Made by a program: the position numbers and the translations under genes. From contig NC_135561.1 in assembly GCF_964340395.1 (NCBI RefSeq), positions 18,282,240 to 18,346,239 on the forward strand: a stretch of 64,000 nt of DNA. The letters are read 5' to 3'. Source of the stretch: Glandiceps talaboti (lineage: Eukaryota; Hemichordata; Enteropneusta; Spengelidae). Positions 28,201 to 42,600 of this stretch are shown here, piece by piece (positions within the stretch are counted from its first letter, which is position 1; the number at the start of each line of letters is the position of its first letter). The notes under the pieces are model-generated. The model did not search any database. It had not been told where the DNA came from and worked only from the letters and a program-made list of their open reading frames with translations.

Positions 28201-31200
28201 GATTTGAAGTTTACAACCCTTTTTCGAACAAATATTTGTCATTTGGGCGCACAATGCGTAGAATTAAGACTATAGCACATATTACATTGCTTGTTTGACG
28301 TCAATAGTGTCTTTTGAAAAGTTGCACTTTACCTAAAGTCTCGCGGAGTGATTTCCAATATGGCGTCGGTCATTATACTCATTAACATATTCATTTTTTT
28401 TTCAAATTTCAAAAAAAAAATCATAAAAAATAGAAGAGAAGACGTGCTGACTTGAAATTAACAAATCTAAGTAAGGTACCCTCTGTGCATCAACACACCA
28501 CATATCAAAGTAATCTGACTTAAAGTTTATGAGGAGTTGATGAAAATGTCATTTTGGGAAAAAAAATCATAAAAAATTGAAAATGGCACAGATCAACTTG
28601 GCATGAACAAATCTGAATAGCCTCCCCCCAGGGAACATGCACACCAAATATCGAAGAATTCCGACTGTCACTTTCGGAGTAGATAGTGAAGATATAAAAG
28701 TTTGACGGACACCTATGATTCACTCTACTCTCTATACCTCAATACCCACCTATACCTAAAGCTACGCTTTCAGCTTTCGCTGACAGCGGAGCTAACAAAA
28801 TACCCCCCTGGTAGAACGAGGATTAAACTCAGTCTCATGGCATATTTGTTTTGTTTCTGTAATACCTAAAACCATACATTTTGGGTTTTTTTTACCCCAA
28901 AATATATACAAAATGCACCTTGTGGTATTTGTTTAAATCGAATCACCCTTGCATGTTTGTTTCTTAACAGAGACTGATAAATGTCTTTATATATTTCACA
29001 CATATTAATGTATTATGATAAATGCATGTGTACTAATAAATATTAATGTCTGCTATCCCCTTCCAATTCTTGTAATTCCTTTGTGTTCAGCTTTTCATAA
29101 TCCAGTTTTAGTAAATGTATATTTTTTTCATTTAATTATCTGATTATGCTATCTTAGCAGGGCAACACCTAGTCAGAATTTTTGAACACTTTTGAGGTGA
29201 GTTTTGTAGAGACCAAGTTTTCATTTTTTGTTTTCTATTAGTTACTAGTATTAAAAAATTTCTAATGTTAATAAACATTACACAAACCTTTTGAGTTGAG
29301 TTTTGTAGCAACAAAGGTGTTGTTTTTTTCTATTGCATTATTTTTATTTACACATAATATTAAAATATTTTCATTACCTTTTCTACAATTACAGACTGAC
29401 TTCATCTTTGTTGTAACTAATGTAACTACTTATCTTTGTCTACAGATATTGAGATAATAAATTTTGATATTTAAATTCTGTTCATGTTTTGACATGAATT
29501 CACCATATGTATATACCAAGGGAGGGGACTCCCATTTCTTAAAATAGGCATGTATCATCAAACTGCAGCTGTTTACAACTAGAACATACACATACTGTGG
29601 CCTTGGGGAACCATTTTAAAGTTTTAATTCTAAACTTTCCTGCATCTTTCCTACTGCATTAGTCAATATTTAGCAAAATACAATACATGCCTATACACTG
29701 AAAAGTAAACAAATTAAATACTATACTCAAATACTAAATAGTTGAATTTCTTATTTGAGAAATAGTGTACATGGCATATGTGAAAAATGAGGATAAGGGT
29801 GGGTATGAGACGTGGTATCCATAAAGCAGTACAAAAAATCAAAAACAAAAATAATGACAGATTATGTGATATTGAGAAAACTGTCTAAATTTGATGTATT
29901 TACATGTATAATAGACTAAAAATATCACTTTTTTTTTCAAAATGTAGATCTAGTGAAAATGGTTGTGGAACAACTTGAGTATCTTTGTTTCTAAAAAATG
30001 TGAGTTCTTCTATAAATTTCATTATGCTACCCAGCCTTGTTATTACCTAATACTGAATTTCAACTTTAGTAAAACTACAAAAATTACAGCTGACAAAGTT
30101 ATTCATATGAAGTGCATAGGAATCTCTCACATCATGGAAAAGTCTTTCTTTCAATCTCTGCTACTCCAAATCTCTTACTAGTACATCCTTCCACTCGGTT
30201 CTCTCAAGATCTATCTCTTTCAATAGTACTTTCACAGCCTTCTCCATTTACCCTTGAATCCACATTTCTAATTACCATACAGTAATTTTATTTTCCATTT
30301 ACTTCTGCACCTCAAGCTCTGCTTGCAGAGATTATGTCTTTCATATGAATCTTCTCTGTTATCATTAATGCAGCTATTCATTACGATTAGCTGGTCCTCC
30401 TTCAAGTCACAACTAAGATCTTTTAATCTCAAAATCTCTTTACAGTTATGAATTTTAATTAATCCTGTTTTTCCAAATTGTAGTTTTTTGTGTGTAAAGA
30501 CAATAGCCTTCTTGTAGAAAGAGAATTAAGCAGCTAAGTTTAACTTTAAGATTGTTACATTGTAGGTGTTACAGTCTGTACTGGTTCCCAGGAGTATTGC
30601 TATGTTAAGTAATGTAACAATTATGTGTAATTAAAACTGTCATGACTAATTAAGCTTCTTTCTTGGTTGTAGTTACATGGAGTTTAACAGGAATACACCC
30701 AGTAGGTTCAAATTGGCAAAATGCCACCTTTGTCATGTACATGCAGACAAAGACTTGAACAGACAAAGAAACACACTACCAGTAGTTCATCTCTCTAACT
30801 ATAATTTTCATCTAGTACATTTGCTAGGGTTTGGTAACCCTTGTAAATTACACCAAATCTGGTAAAAAACTGACATTGTTTCCCATACTGTGTACCATAA
30901 TATTGGTAGTAAATCCAAATAAAATGACTGAGTGATAAACTGGGCACCTACTTACCACCCCACATAGTAACAATCACTTGTTAAAGAGTCAATTCACTGA
31001 TATCCAAATACAAAACAACTGCTATCTTAAAACATTCATAAAACAACTTGTCTTCTATAACTGTGAAGGGGAGAACTAAATCACTTAAACTCAAATAGCT
31101 ATTTATACTGTACCACTATTTTATACTAAGAAGACATCCTGGAATTGACTCTTATCTCAACTGTAGCTAAGTGACTGAGTTAAACTCCTGTAACCCTTTG

Positions 31201-34200
31201 ATTTCAGAAAGTCCATATAATCACAACATTAAAATACACATTAGAAAATTATGGGACTTTTATAACAGCATATATCTGGTGTACTATAATTTCATGAAAT
31301 CTTAACCTTTTAACTTTTGAGTTTTGTAAAGTGCATTGCGACTGTTAGGTGATGTGGATAAAATTTCATTGCTATTAATTATTATATCATGTATGGGTTA
31401 ATTCACAACAATGAACATACTGGGAACTTTAAACAGGAAATACATATATTGAATGTCATATTAAATCATAGCCATAGATATGAGTGTAGGATAGCAGACA
31501 CACACAGTCATTGCTATATACTCACAGACAGACTGGCTCAAAGTGTGAGAAATGACTAATAAATATTTCTATAATTATTAAGTATTTTCACACAGGATGT
31601 TATCAATGATAAATGGTCTGAACATTTCAATGTCTTTTACTTACAAATTACTAGACCACAAGTGTGTGATATATAGTATTACTGCATCTATTGTCATGCA
31701 ACTAGAGATACCACATGGCTTTGTTCTACATCAGTGTAGGTTTATACAGATTAAGTAGATTTGTACTTTAATGAATTTCTTTTCTGTAGATGCTACATGT
31801 ATTGTGTTAATCAAAGTACAGGTATTCAATGCAATGTTCTCACATTAGTGTTGTCTTATCAGTGGAGCCATACAAAGGTTAGAGTTAGGGACTAACTTAG
31901 AGTTAGGGTTAACAAAGGATCATTATTTTCTTGTAGACCAACTTCACCTTTAGCACAGTCAGACAACTATTTTCTCACCTAAATTTTAATCCAAAGGTTG
32001 CATCAGGCTTGAGATGCCAGTGTTTCAATATCAGGGCCTCGCATTAGTATTATCTTATCAGTGGAACTGTAACGATTACTTGGGAAACCTTTGTTCTGGG
32101 CCAATGTCTTTCTACAGCGCTACCAGACAACTACTTTTCACATTCAAATTTTAAATCCTACTCTGACATGGGCCTTTAAAAGAATAGTATACACGCATAT
32201 ATGATAGTACTAATATGTGATTGGATTAATAAACAATGAAAACCACAACATTTCAAAATTTGTTTACTTTGTGTCAGCTCAACCACAATAATAGATTATG
32301 GACTCTTTCTTGTACGTTGGAGATACATATATATATACGTTAGTGAAAGGGAGAGCTATTACAATATTTATCTGAGACTTACACAGATTGCCATAGTTTG
32401 AATTGTGTTGCTCTAGAAGCCTTGCAGGTAAAATAACAAATTTTCATCTTCTCAAAAACTGACACTGTATTTACTATTTTAGTAAATCTGTGCGTTTCAT
32501 CCATTCTGTTCTTCTATATTTTCTGTAGTTATTACTCTTGAGAAAGGACAGACATCTTGTTTGAATGTATAAATTGATGGTGGGACCCCTTCACAATTTA
32601 ATACATCATAACAGTTCTTTTATTTCCTATATAAATTCATGAGTTTAGTATTCTAACCGAACAGAGTAACATGACTGCCAAGCTGTCTTGTTATTTCTGA
32701 ACACCCTCTTGGTATAATAAAAGTAAATCTCGAAACCACTTCAATTGTATGTATAGTAACTAGAGTATCATAACAGTCACAAGAGCCAAGATTTTGTCTT
32801 CCTGAGGTTTGGCTGGCTACTACAAACAGTATTACTGGTCTTTGTACACTTTAATGACAACATTCTAGTGAGAAAACTGCATGCAAATTGTAATAACATT
32901 TCTGACACATTTGGTGCAATGAAAGCTACTATATTCCAAACATTTTTCTGGAATCTTTTTCATTATTTGTAGTAACTGCCAAACTTTTTCCCGAAATCTT
33001 TTTCATTCCTTTTAAATGCCATGGAAGCTTTTCTTCAACTTGGAAAACTCATTCTTGCAAACCAGGGCTGATATTTCTTTGGCGACACTGTGAAATATCA
33101 AGTCAGTATATCTTCAATGGTGTCGTAAAAGAGGCTGTGGTTTATGACAATGGGAAATCTATATTGTATGAAGATTATTTGAACAAGACATACACTGTTA
33201 TAGTTTATACCACAAGACCACAAGAGTACTGGCCAATCCGTCCAAGCCATACCAAGTTGTACAGGATTATACCACAAGACCACAAGCGTACTGGCCAATC
33301 CTTCCAAGCCATAACAAGTTGTACAGGATTATACCACAAGACCACAAGCGTACTGGCCAATCCTTCCAAGCCATAACAAGTTGTACAGGATTATACCTCA
33401 AGACCACAAGAGCACTAGCCAATCCTTCCAAGCTTTACCAAGTTGTACAAGATTATACCACAAGACCACAAGAGTACTGGCCAATCCTTCCAAGCTTTAC
33501 CAAGTTGTACAAGATTATACCACAAGACCACAAGAGCACTTGCCAATCCGTCCAAGCCATACCAAGTTGTACAAGATTAAAGCCATGAACAACAATCACA
33601 TCAACATGACCTTGTAGTTTTTCATCTCTAAAACCTAATGTTGCCCACCTTCTTACTTCACTTGAAGTCCTACATGTTTGCGTCCAACATTTAGTCTAGC
33701 TAACAGATTAATAGATTTAGTCAAAATTTAAAACATATCTTACCTTCTTGGCAATCTGTGTGTTGATGACTTTCAATTTTTCATCAAGTTGTTTTCTTTT
33801 TTCTAAAACTGCTTCTTTTTCTGTCTTTGCTGTCTTTAGTTGTGCCTGTAGAGAGTCCCGCTCCCCACCTTCCTCTGTCACTACCTCATTCTGAGGTCGT
33901 TGTTGCAGACATTTCTGTAGTTTTATGTTAAGTATTTTTGCTATAAGCTTAATTGCAAACAACAACCACTACAGAGTCACAAGGATTCTACCAGTATTTT
34001 GATCAAGGAATAATGTCAAATGATCAACGTAGGACTAACAACAAAACTGCTTTAATATTAGGAGGGGTGTTTGACCAAAATAAGCTTTCATTAAACAAAA
34101 ATAATTTTATTTTTCAACACATTGAAATAAACTTGCTTTCAGTAAAATAACTTTTTTTTTCCTTTGGCAGGAAAGGAAGCAACTAAAGAAACATAGGAGA

Positions 34201-36509
34201 GACATAGTTTGGATAAATCATAATTAATGCAAAAAGAAAATAGTGAAAAATCAAGGTGCATGAAAAGGAGAACTGGTGAAAAAATGAATGCAAAACATAC
34301 AAAGAGCAGTTGAAAATATTCCAAACATTCACTTCGTAATCAAAAAGGATACAAATTCGTCTTCTTTGGATCTAATAGTGGTCATCAACATCTCAACATC
34401 ATCGTCTAGTTTCTTCTTACTAGGGGCCTTCAACTTCTTCCTGTTGAAGTCTGTCAAGAAACAGAAGGAAACATACTTCAGCACAGGCAGTAGTGACATA
34501 TGCATACCAAATATGTGTCTTTCTCACAAGTAGGTACAAAACACTTAACAAATATGTTATATTCAAATAAACATTATCAAAGTCAAATAAAGATTGCTAT
34601 AAATCGTATGTCCTCAGGTGACTTTAGCACATAGCCACAACAGTGATTATTTTTTCCCACCAACGTGACTAAGATTCACTCAAATATTTCCTGTTTTAAG
34701 AAACTTTTTCTCAAATGCCATGTTAATTTTGGTTAAAAACAGATTCAACACTTTTCTCCTGCCAATTAACATTAACCATTATGAGTCTCAAACTGCACAA
34801 ATGCAAAAAAAAAAAAATTCTTGAAATGTTTGAAAAAAATCTGATACTGAAATTTAAGCCATATCCTACCATCTTGTTGGGGGTAGATAGAATGCATTGA
34901 ATCCAGACACACACAAAGACAATATGACCAACACAAACCAACACTAGACTACCACTCCACCACTCTTGACTGTTTGCGTATCAAAGTCTACCTGCTTCTT
35001 AAAACTTCTCACACTTATGCAAATTAAGGTTAAAGTTGAGGCTACATCACATGATTTCTAAGACTAAGCTTTATTGGTTGAGAGTGATTCAAACTCCACA
35101 AATCACTACTGCTCCTATTACGAAATGGTTTGACCCAATTATATCTACCCCTTTGCTATTAAATGGTATGATCCAATTATTGGCGCAACATGGGTAAATA
35201 GTACTGTACATACACATGTAAAATTAGCTCTTGATACTATGACTTGTTTTGAAAGTTAGACCGAGAAAAGAGATTTGGTCAGAATTAAAATCTGTCCTTT
35301 CACTTTACAAAGTGTAATTTACAGTAGCATTTGACTGGGTTGTGAGGATACCGCTGTTGCTATAGTTACACTACTGATTCTTGAATTGAAATACAGAGCA
35401 AACAGGAAGTGTTGACCAGGAAAGTATGTCACATTATATTTTATGACCATGAGTTGATCTGAGTTGAGGTTATTGTTATAGTTGATAGATAACAGCACTG
35501 TATGTCATCATTCAACACAACATGGTTGGAATTGAGGAGAGTTTTGTTTGCATTCATTCAGCTAATAAAATGGCAAGCCTGCCGAGTTCATGCAGCAGGA
35601 AAAAATGTTATTATCTGTCAAGTATGTCTTGTTCAAGTACAACAGTCATCTAAGTTCACTTTAAATGAATAATTGGCTTTGATCATGTTACATGTCTTCT
35701 GACAAATGTAAGTTTGATATTAGTATGAAGATATGAATTTACAAGAATTATGATGGAATATTTCTTTCTGTCAGGTCATTATCAATTGTGCACAATACAG
35801 GGTTATATGACAAGTGAACATTATGCAGTTCACTAATTGGAGACATGGAGGGGACTATCCCCTATATATACAAAATCCCTCAGGATATCTTAGGGATATT
35901 TAGCCTGTTCACCACCTTGAGATACAATGTACATGTACCTCCTATATAATTAAATGATCAATGTATCTCAACAACCTACATGTATGCAGTGAAGAAGTTA
36001 TTGGATGTTTACAAATGGCAATCGTAAACAGTAGTCTGGAGTGGTCTTATTAGGCCTACATATTCTTCAATTTAACTATCATTATTTAATTTTAATTGTT
36101 GGTTACAAAATCCATGAAACCAGGTTGACAGAAACATCATACAAACATTGCTACACTACATGTTGTAGGTTTACTTTTTACTTTCTTTCATGCAACCATG
36201 CAGAAACCAATACAAAACTACACATGCTACATTTCAAAAATAGCAAGATTGAATGAATACATTTTCCTACTTTAATAGTATATTTTGTCTAAATGAAATG
36301 AACATGTCACATGTATACAGACATCAAATGCAGACATCAAGACATTGGCACCCAAGTGTCTACATCTTGTTGAAGTACATTTAATGGTTTATTTCATTCA
36401 GACTAATTAGTAATTGCAACAAGAAAAGTATAGAATGTGGTTTCTTATTGGGTTCAGTATATAAATGTAGTTGTATGAATGGGAGATAGTAAACAATAAC
36501 CTGGAATGA

Positions 36510-36569
<60 letters not shown>

Positions 36570-36582
36570 ATGTATTATGTTA

Positions 36583-36615
<33 letters not shown>

Positions 36616-39600
36616 TGTATGTATGTATGTATGTACATATGTATGGATGAATGTATGGATTTATTAAGTGTGTATAGTGAAAACTTCCCAGTAACACCAA
36701 CAAGTGGTTGGGTGGTAGTGAAGACTTTGTGGGTAACACCAATCACAATACCACCTGACGTGATTGTAAAATAACCCATTGTTATCTAATACTATCAACA
36801 CTTCATTTCAAAACTTTTAAAAACATTATTTGCTCCAAATTAGAGTAACTAAATCCCACGGCTACTTGACCTGAATCGAACAAACACCGGATTATTGTCT
36901 CTGGGTCTGTATCTTTTGAAATTCCATGTCAAGACTCTGTAGAGAAATGTCACAGACCACCCAATACACAAATTAACCAGACAAACAACCCGAAAATAAG
37001 AAAACCAATATTTCTATTGATTATTCACTGACCGACTTACACACATTATTTATATATTAAGACCACCGTCAAAGCAGCAAAGTGGCCCCACTTCCAAGAG
37101 ACAGGGGGTCTCACCTTTGAATACGCAGTTTCCTGTTGCAAGCCTTTATAGTTTACCGTGTTTACAAATAATAATCGACTGGCCTTTCAATATCTCATGA
37201 TCTGTACAGCTTTGTGTGCATGGCCATTTCAGGTATGCCTACAACTACAAGTTGTATGCAAAAATCTGTTTGTTTTCTTTACGTATTTCATACAACATTG
37301 AAAAGTAATCTACTTTATATTATAGTTACACAATTCCTGGGCATAAGTTTCCAAAAAGAACAATACCGTTGGGGATATTCTCACACACTTTTTTTTTTAA
37401 TACAGGAAGTGACAGTGACAATAGAGCAGTCCGTGGCCAGACACTTAACTTAATTTGAATTACAATAAAAAACCCAAACCCCTTTCAGTATTGTACATAT
37501 TTCTTGGAAGAGGTTATCAACTCATTCCAGCAACAATAAACATATCTCAATCTGGATATGAATTTAAAGGCCGAGGTCTCAATCCTTGGTTCTCACAATA
37601 TTAATATCTTATCAGTGAAGCCATAGTGATCATGTATTTTTATTCTGACCAAATTTCTATAGATCTACCAGACAATTCTGTACAGACCAAAATTTCAATC
37701 TAAATTGAGCTGGGCCTTTAACTTCCTCTATTGGAGGGGATGGGGTTGGGGGTGGGGTGTATTTGTTTGCACAGACAAGACTACAAGTTGAGCAGAACAG
37801 GATTAATCCTGGTTAAACCTATACATGTACACATCCTATTAATTCTTCAATTTAGTTGCACAACAAAGTTCTAACCTTGACTCCAGGGAGACAATTAAGT
37901 CATGGCTGACACCATCATCACACTTAATGATAATACTATTAATAGTATTACTTGTAATAATCCTAATATTACAGGTTATTGAGTTCTATTAGTCTGTGAG
38001 ATACATTCGTGCCACGCTATCAGCCAGCACTCATCGTCATGATTAAGAAGCCTGATAGGGGTGAACAATATGATGTATCTTACAGTCTAGAGTCCTACAT
38101 GTATATTCTGCTGTAAAAATACAACAATACATGAATAAACATATCAAGGAAATGATCACAGGTTTACACTTGGATGGCAATACCAAATTAACATCATCTA
38201 CATACTACTACTACTACTAGCAGCATGGCAGTGTTCTCCCAAGAATTGTTCACAGAGAGATACTATCACCTGTAGCTACCAGTTAAACTGCGGTCAGAAA
38301 AAGACATAAGGTGATGTAAGGTAAGGAGACCAGAAAGGGAAAATAATGGACCTTGTGACTGTTTTGATGCCATAGAGTAGTTTTCCATTTCTGCGCCTCA
38401 AGCTCTGCTTGCAGAGATTACACACTACATTAAGTATACTTTACTATTATTATTATTATTTTCACATAAAAGGAGAGCTTAGAGAAAGATTTTGACACAT
38501 TCATGGCATAGGTACAGTAAATGTACTTTGAAATTATAAGCAGCCAGGGTATCCTTGTTACCATGGTAACATGTTATTTGCTAAGGGAGAACACTCTAGT
38601 AGTACATGTATATGGAATTCTAAATGTCTTCATTATCCTATGCTGTCTTTATATAATACATCTAGTGTAAACCCCAGGAGAGGAGAACACTGGAATAACA
38701 AAGTAAGTCTTTGGGTAGGAATTTTAAATACCAGTAGATGTAGATTATATGCCTACTTCAGTTCTGAAATAACATTGTGTGTGAAGCCAGTATATAATAT
38801 AAATTTGTAATTTCTGTCAACCCTGTGACATTTCAAACAAAACATGTCAACAACTAACTTGCCATGTTTACACAGTTGATATACCCATGATATTTCAAAG
38901 CCCTTATATGAACTTTGAACCCTATGATTTCAGGTCAAAGAAACTGTTAGTAAATTTTGTTCCACATATTTTTGTCTGTGATGAAAATAGTAACATGTTG
39001 TTTAAGAGTGTTTTAGTTTGGAGCAGGTAACTACATAAAATCTACCTGAGTTGCCAAGCTGTTTTACACGTACCTGGGTTCACCATAAAAAATTATGAGG
39101 CTTGTAGGCATAGAGTGAAATCTGTACTAGTTCAAATGAAAATTCATCTGTGTTGGTAAACCACAATAGTATTGAATTAAATTTGTTCCAAACTGTTGAA
39201 ACACAAACTTGAAAATTGCACCTGAAATTTTCCACTCTTCTGACTTCAGTCTTTGTCAACAGGCTGACCCACTATTCTGTGACCTTATGGACATGTGAGC
39301 ATAATAAGGGGGTCAAGTTTGAGTTTGGAATTAAAAGTTTAATTTTATATTGTCTGTACAACTTTCTATCAGATTTCTTCCAGTATGATGAATGAAATGA
39401 TCACAACCCTGATAGCGGGCAAACCATTTTTTTTTAATTTTCAGAGTTACTTACGACTCTTTTGATGTGACTACTAGTACTGGTGTAATATTCCTAGTCT
39501 AAATTACTTTACTAGCAGTATATACGCATCATAAATTGTGACATACTTCAGTTTTCATTCAAATTTATTTTCACTCGCTGACTGCATTTGGATTTTGGGT

Positions 39601-42600
39601 TACCATTTCTGGTCCACTAAATTAAAGGTGTGAAAATGATAAGTTTTCACTACAATTTTCAGCTGAGCTCATAGTTGATCCCCCAATATCAAAGAAACAC
39701 TGCATGTAGCTAACTGTGGCATTTAGATGTTATTCCCCAATATTTGTCTTCATTCTGCCAAGGAAAATAAGACTCTTTACAAGTGACCTAAGGGGCCTTT
39801 GTTACTACGAGCCAACAGACGAATAGTGACAACCCTTAGGTCACATGTATTTTCCCGCTGAATGAGAAAAATATTGGAGAATAACATAATGATACTATTG
39901 CCACTAATATTTTTTTAAAATCGAGGAAAGTAATAGTAAATTTTAACGTTTGGACTCATATTTCGAACACTGCATAACCAGTAATGTAGATACCCGTTTT
40001 TCCCCATTTTTCGTTCTACATGTAAATGGCTCGTGCATGGTACAATTCACAGTAAATGAATGGCAGAAATCAGCTACGGGTTAAAGGGTCTAATCATCAT
40101 TCTATCCCTAACTCATACCCCCTAGCTTTGATGTAAATACATGTATGTATCTTTTGTGCATCAGTCTACTGTTCTAAATTCTGCGACAAGATCAAACACA
40201 AGCATGAATATACAATGTAGCTGATTTCATGGTGTGATAATTTTCGATTGTTGAGTTCGGATAGTAACAAATCACATTTTGATAATCTTAGAGGTATTTT
40301 AGGGATTAAACATGTTTTCACGAAATCTAAATACATGAATGTCACATGGTCATGAACAGATTGAAAAAAAAAAACACTGCACAGAATCTACCAGGTAACG
40401 CATCAGCTCAGTTGGCTGAGTACCCTGGGTAAAATTTCAGGGGATTTGAGATAGACTCCGAGTCCTACATTGTAGATCCTACACATGAATATAGTTATGC
40501 ATTGAATGACAGTACAATATAGTTATGCATTGTAGGACAGTACAATACAGTTATGCATTGTAGGACAGTACAATACAGTTATGCATTGTACAACAGTACA
40601 ACATAGTTATCAGGGCCCGAAATTAACAGTAGTCCCATACCCACAGACCACCAATTCTGGTCATGGGGCTACCATAGTTTGCAGCTGATAGCCCACTCAG
40701 GCTACCACTGATTATGTGATGAGGATGGAAGATTTATGGAAATCAAAGTATTTTAATAATACACATTTTTCCAATAGAGGAAATCTGTTTTCAGTTCAGG
40801 AATATCGGACTACAGGTCACAATCCTTGGGCTAACAATTTCTGAAACTGGTAGCCCACTAGGACTACCAAAGAAAAAAAGTTAATTTCGAGCCCTGGTTC
40901 TGCATTGTACTTGATCTAGAATGTATTCTGTCTAGACAACACACTATACGTATACACATGTACAGGATGCACATATTTCAATCAAGAGATTGGATTGCAA
41001 CAGATTGAACTTTGAATAGGGATTTCCCATAAATCTGTGGTTTTCACATTCACACAGTAAACTACCAAGTCATGTTGTTATTCAGTCATACTCACTGTAG
41101 ACACGTGATATGTTATCTAAGGACACATCATCACTCTATGTGATCGTCAATCTTTCACAGAAATCTAAACTGAAAAAACACACAATCTTAATACACTCTA
41201 TACTACATGTATATGAGGCTTTGGCCTATCTCATTAATTTATCTTCCATAAAAGTTAGAAGTCAGAAATAGATTCAATATATACCTTATTCTATATTATG
41301 TATACAGTATACATTATAATTTATTTTGTTTCAATGTTAGTGCTATATCCTTTTTCTTTTATATGCTAATTTTGCTCAACATGAAACAAAATAAACAACA
41401 GAGCTTACATATCAATACAGTTTACTATATAGTATATATATGTATGATTACACACAAGACTGGACCTGTTACCAATGTATAACCGAAACAGTAACCAGTG
41501 CTGGTATAGCCGTAGTTTCATTACAGAGGCAGTGTGGTCAATGTATCTTAACTTAGAATCAGATCTATGCCATGAATACCATATTGTAGTCTCGTGTGGA
41601 ATGAATTTGGGGGATGGTGAAATCAAAGGAAATTTTAAAGGCTACAAAAATGTTGGTTAAAAGATTTAAGTTCAAAATAATGCAGAAATTATATACATAC
41701 ATGTGCATTAATAATAACTACACATGGGATTTTTCAATACCATAAATTTGAAGGTGGTACTAAACCTATTTTTTTTTAAATCAAAGCAATTAATGTAAAG
41801 TGTTTGAAGAGTAGACTTGCCTCTTTCTTTGTGAATTGTTATGTGCTCATACACTAAATACTATATGAGATCATATTAGAAATTACATTCCACATAATAC
41901 ATGTACTTCAAATTATTCAAAAATCACTCCTTGACATAGTGATCTCACCCCCAAAATAATGGTACTACCTAGTGAAATGTACATGATGAAATGATACATC
42001 ATTATGTAAATTCTTTTGCTTTTTTTTATGCTTTCTACGAATCAAAGGGTGGAATCCAGTATATACTACTTACAGTGTCAACAAACTATTCATGTCTGTC
42101 TCTGACATTTACATGTTTTGTATCCACCCTGTTTCAATAATTCAAAACAGACCTTGTCAATTTTTTGACATGCATATTTTTCATGACTTATATAATTGTT
42201 ATAAGTTCACCTTCAGCTATCAAATTTATATTTTGACTCTATTTCTAAAATTTCTTTTCTTTTCTCTTTATGGAAATCATTCTATGCCAGTTTTAGTCGA
42301 GAAATTACTCTCCTATCTAGCTACGTTTGCATATTAAGACAATCTTTGCTAGGGATTGGAACTCTGATACTTGGGTCCAAATATTAATTAATGTGAAACC
42401 TTGGGGAACTACCATTGATTTTACATACTTAATTGTCTTTTAACAAACACCCTACTGAAATTATAATGTATTTTATTATAAAATTATCAATATATTTCTA
42501 CTTTCCGTGTCCCCTCTGAGTCTGTCCAAAGGTTGAATATAGCTTCCATCATTTCTGAGAAAACCGATCCTTATACTATCAACATACGTAAAGTTTTAAC

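Larger units (their letters stand above)
15772..33743 (-). other. Intron 3 of the Bfr1-like gene (18 kb)
   Basis: The largest intron. It holds a possible TIR element (16141-17302), MITE family T copies (20688, 24358, 31835, 32010), the 114-bp repeat block with its associated dispersed repeat (21.0-24.3 kb), repeat A copy 2 (25.6-28.8 kb) and a 62-bp tandem repeat (33.2-33.6 kb). Stretches 17.3-20.6, 28.8-31.8 and 32.2-33.2 kb are AT-rich and show nothing I can name. No coding exon was found inside. Confidence 0.6.

Noticed and set aside
33137-33617. Overlapping plus-strand frames with TRPQEYWPI-like repeats
   Set aside because: Produced by the 62-bp tandem repeat. The frame changes with each unit.
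40391-40460. Functional tRNA gene
   Set aside because: Only the A-box side is recognisable. No B box of the right form, and the acceptor stem does not pair.
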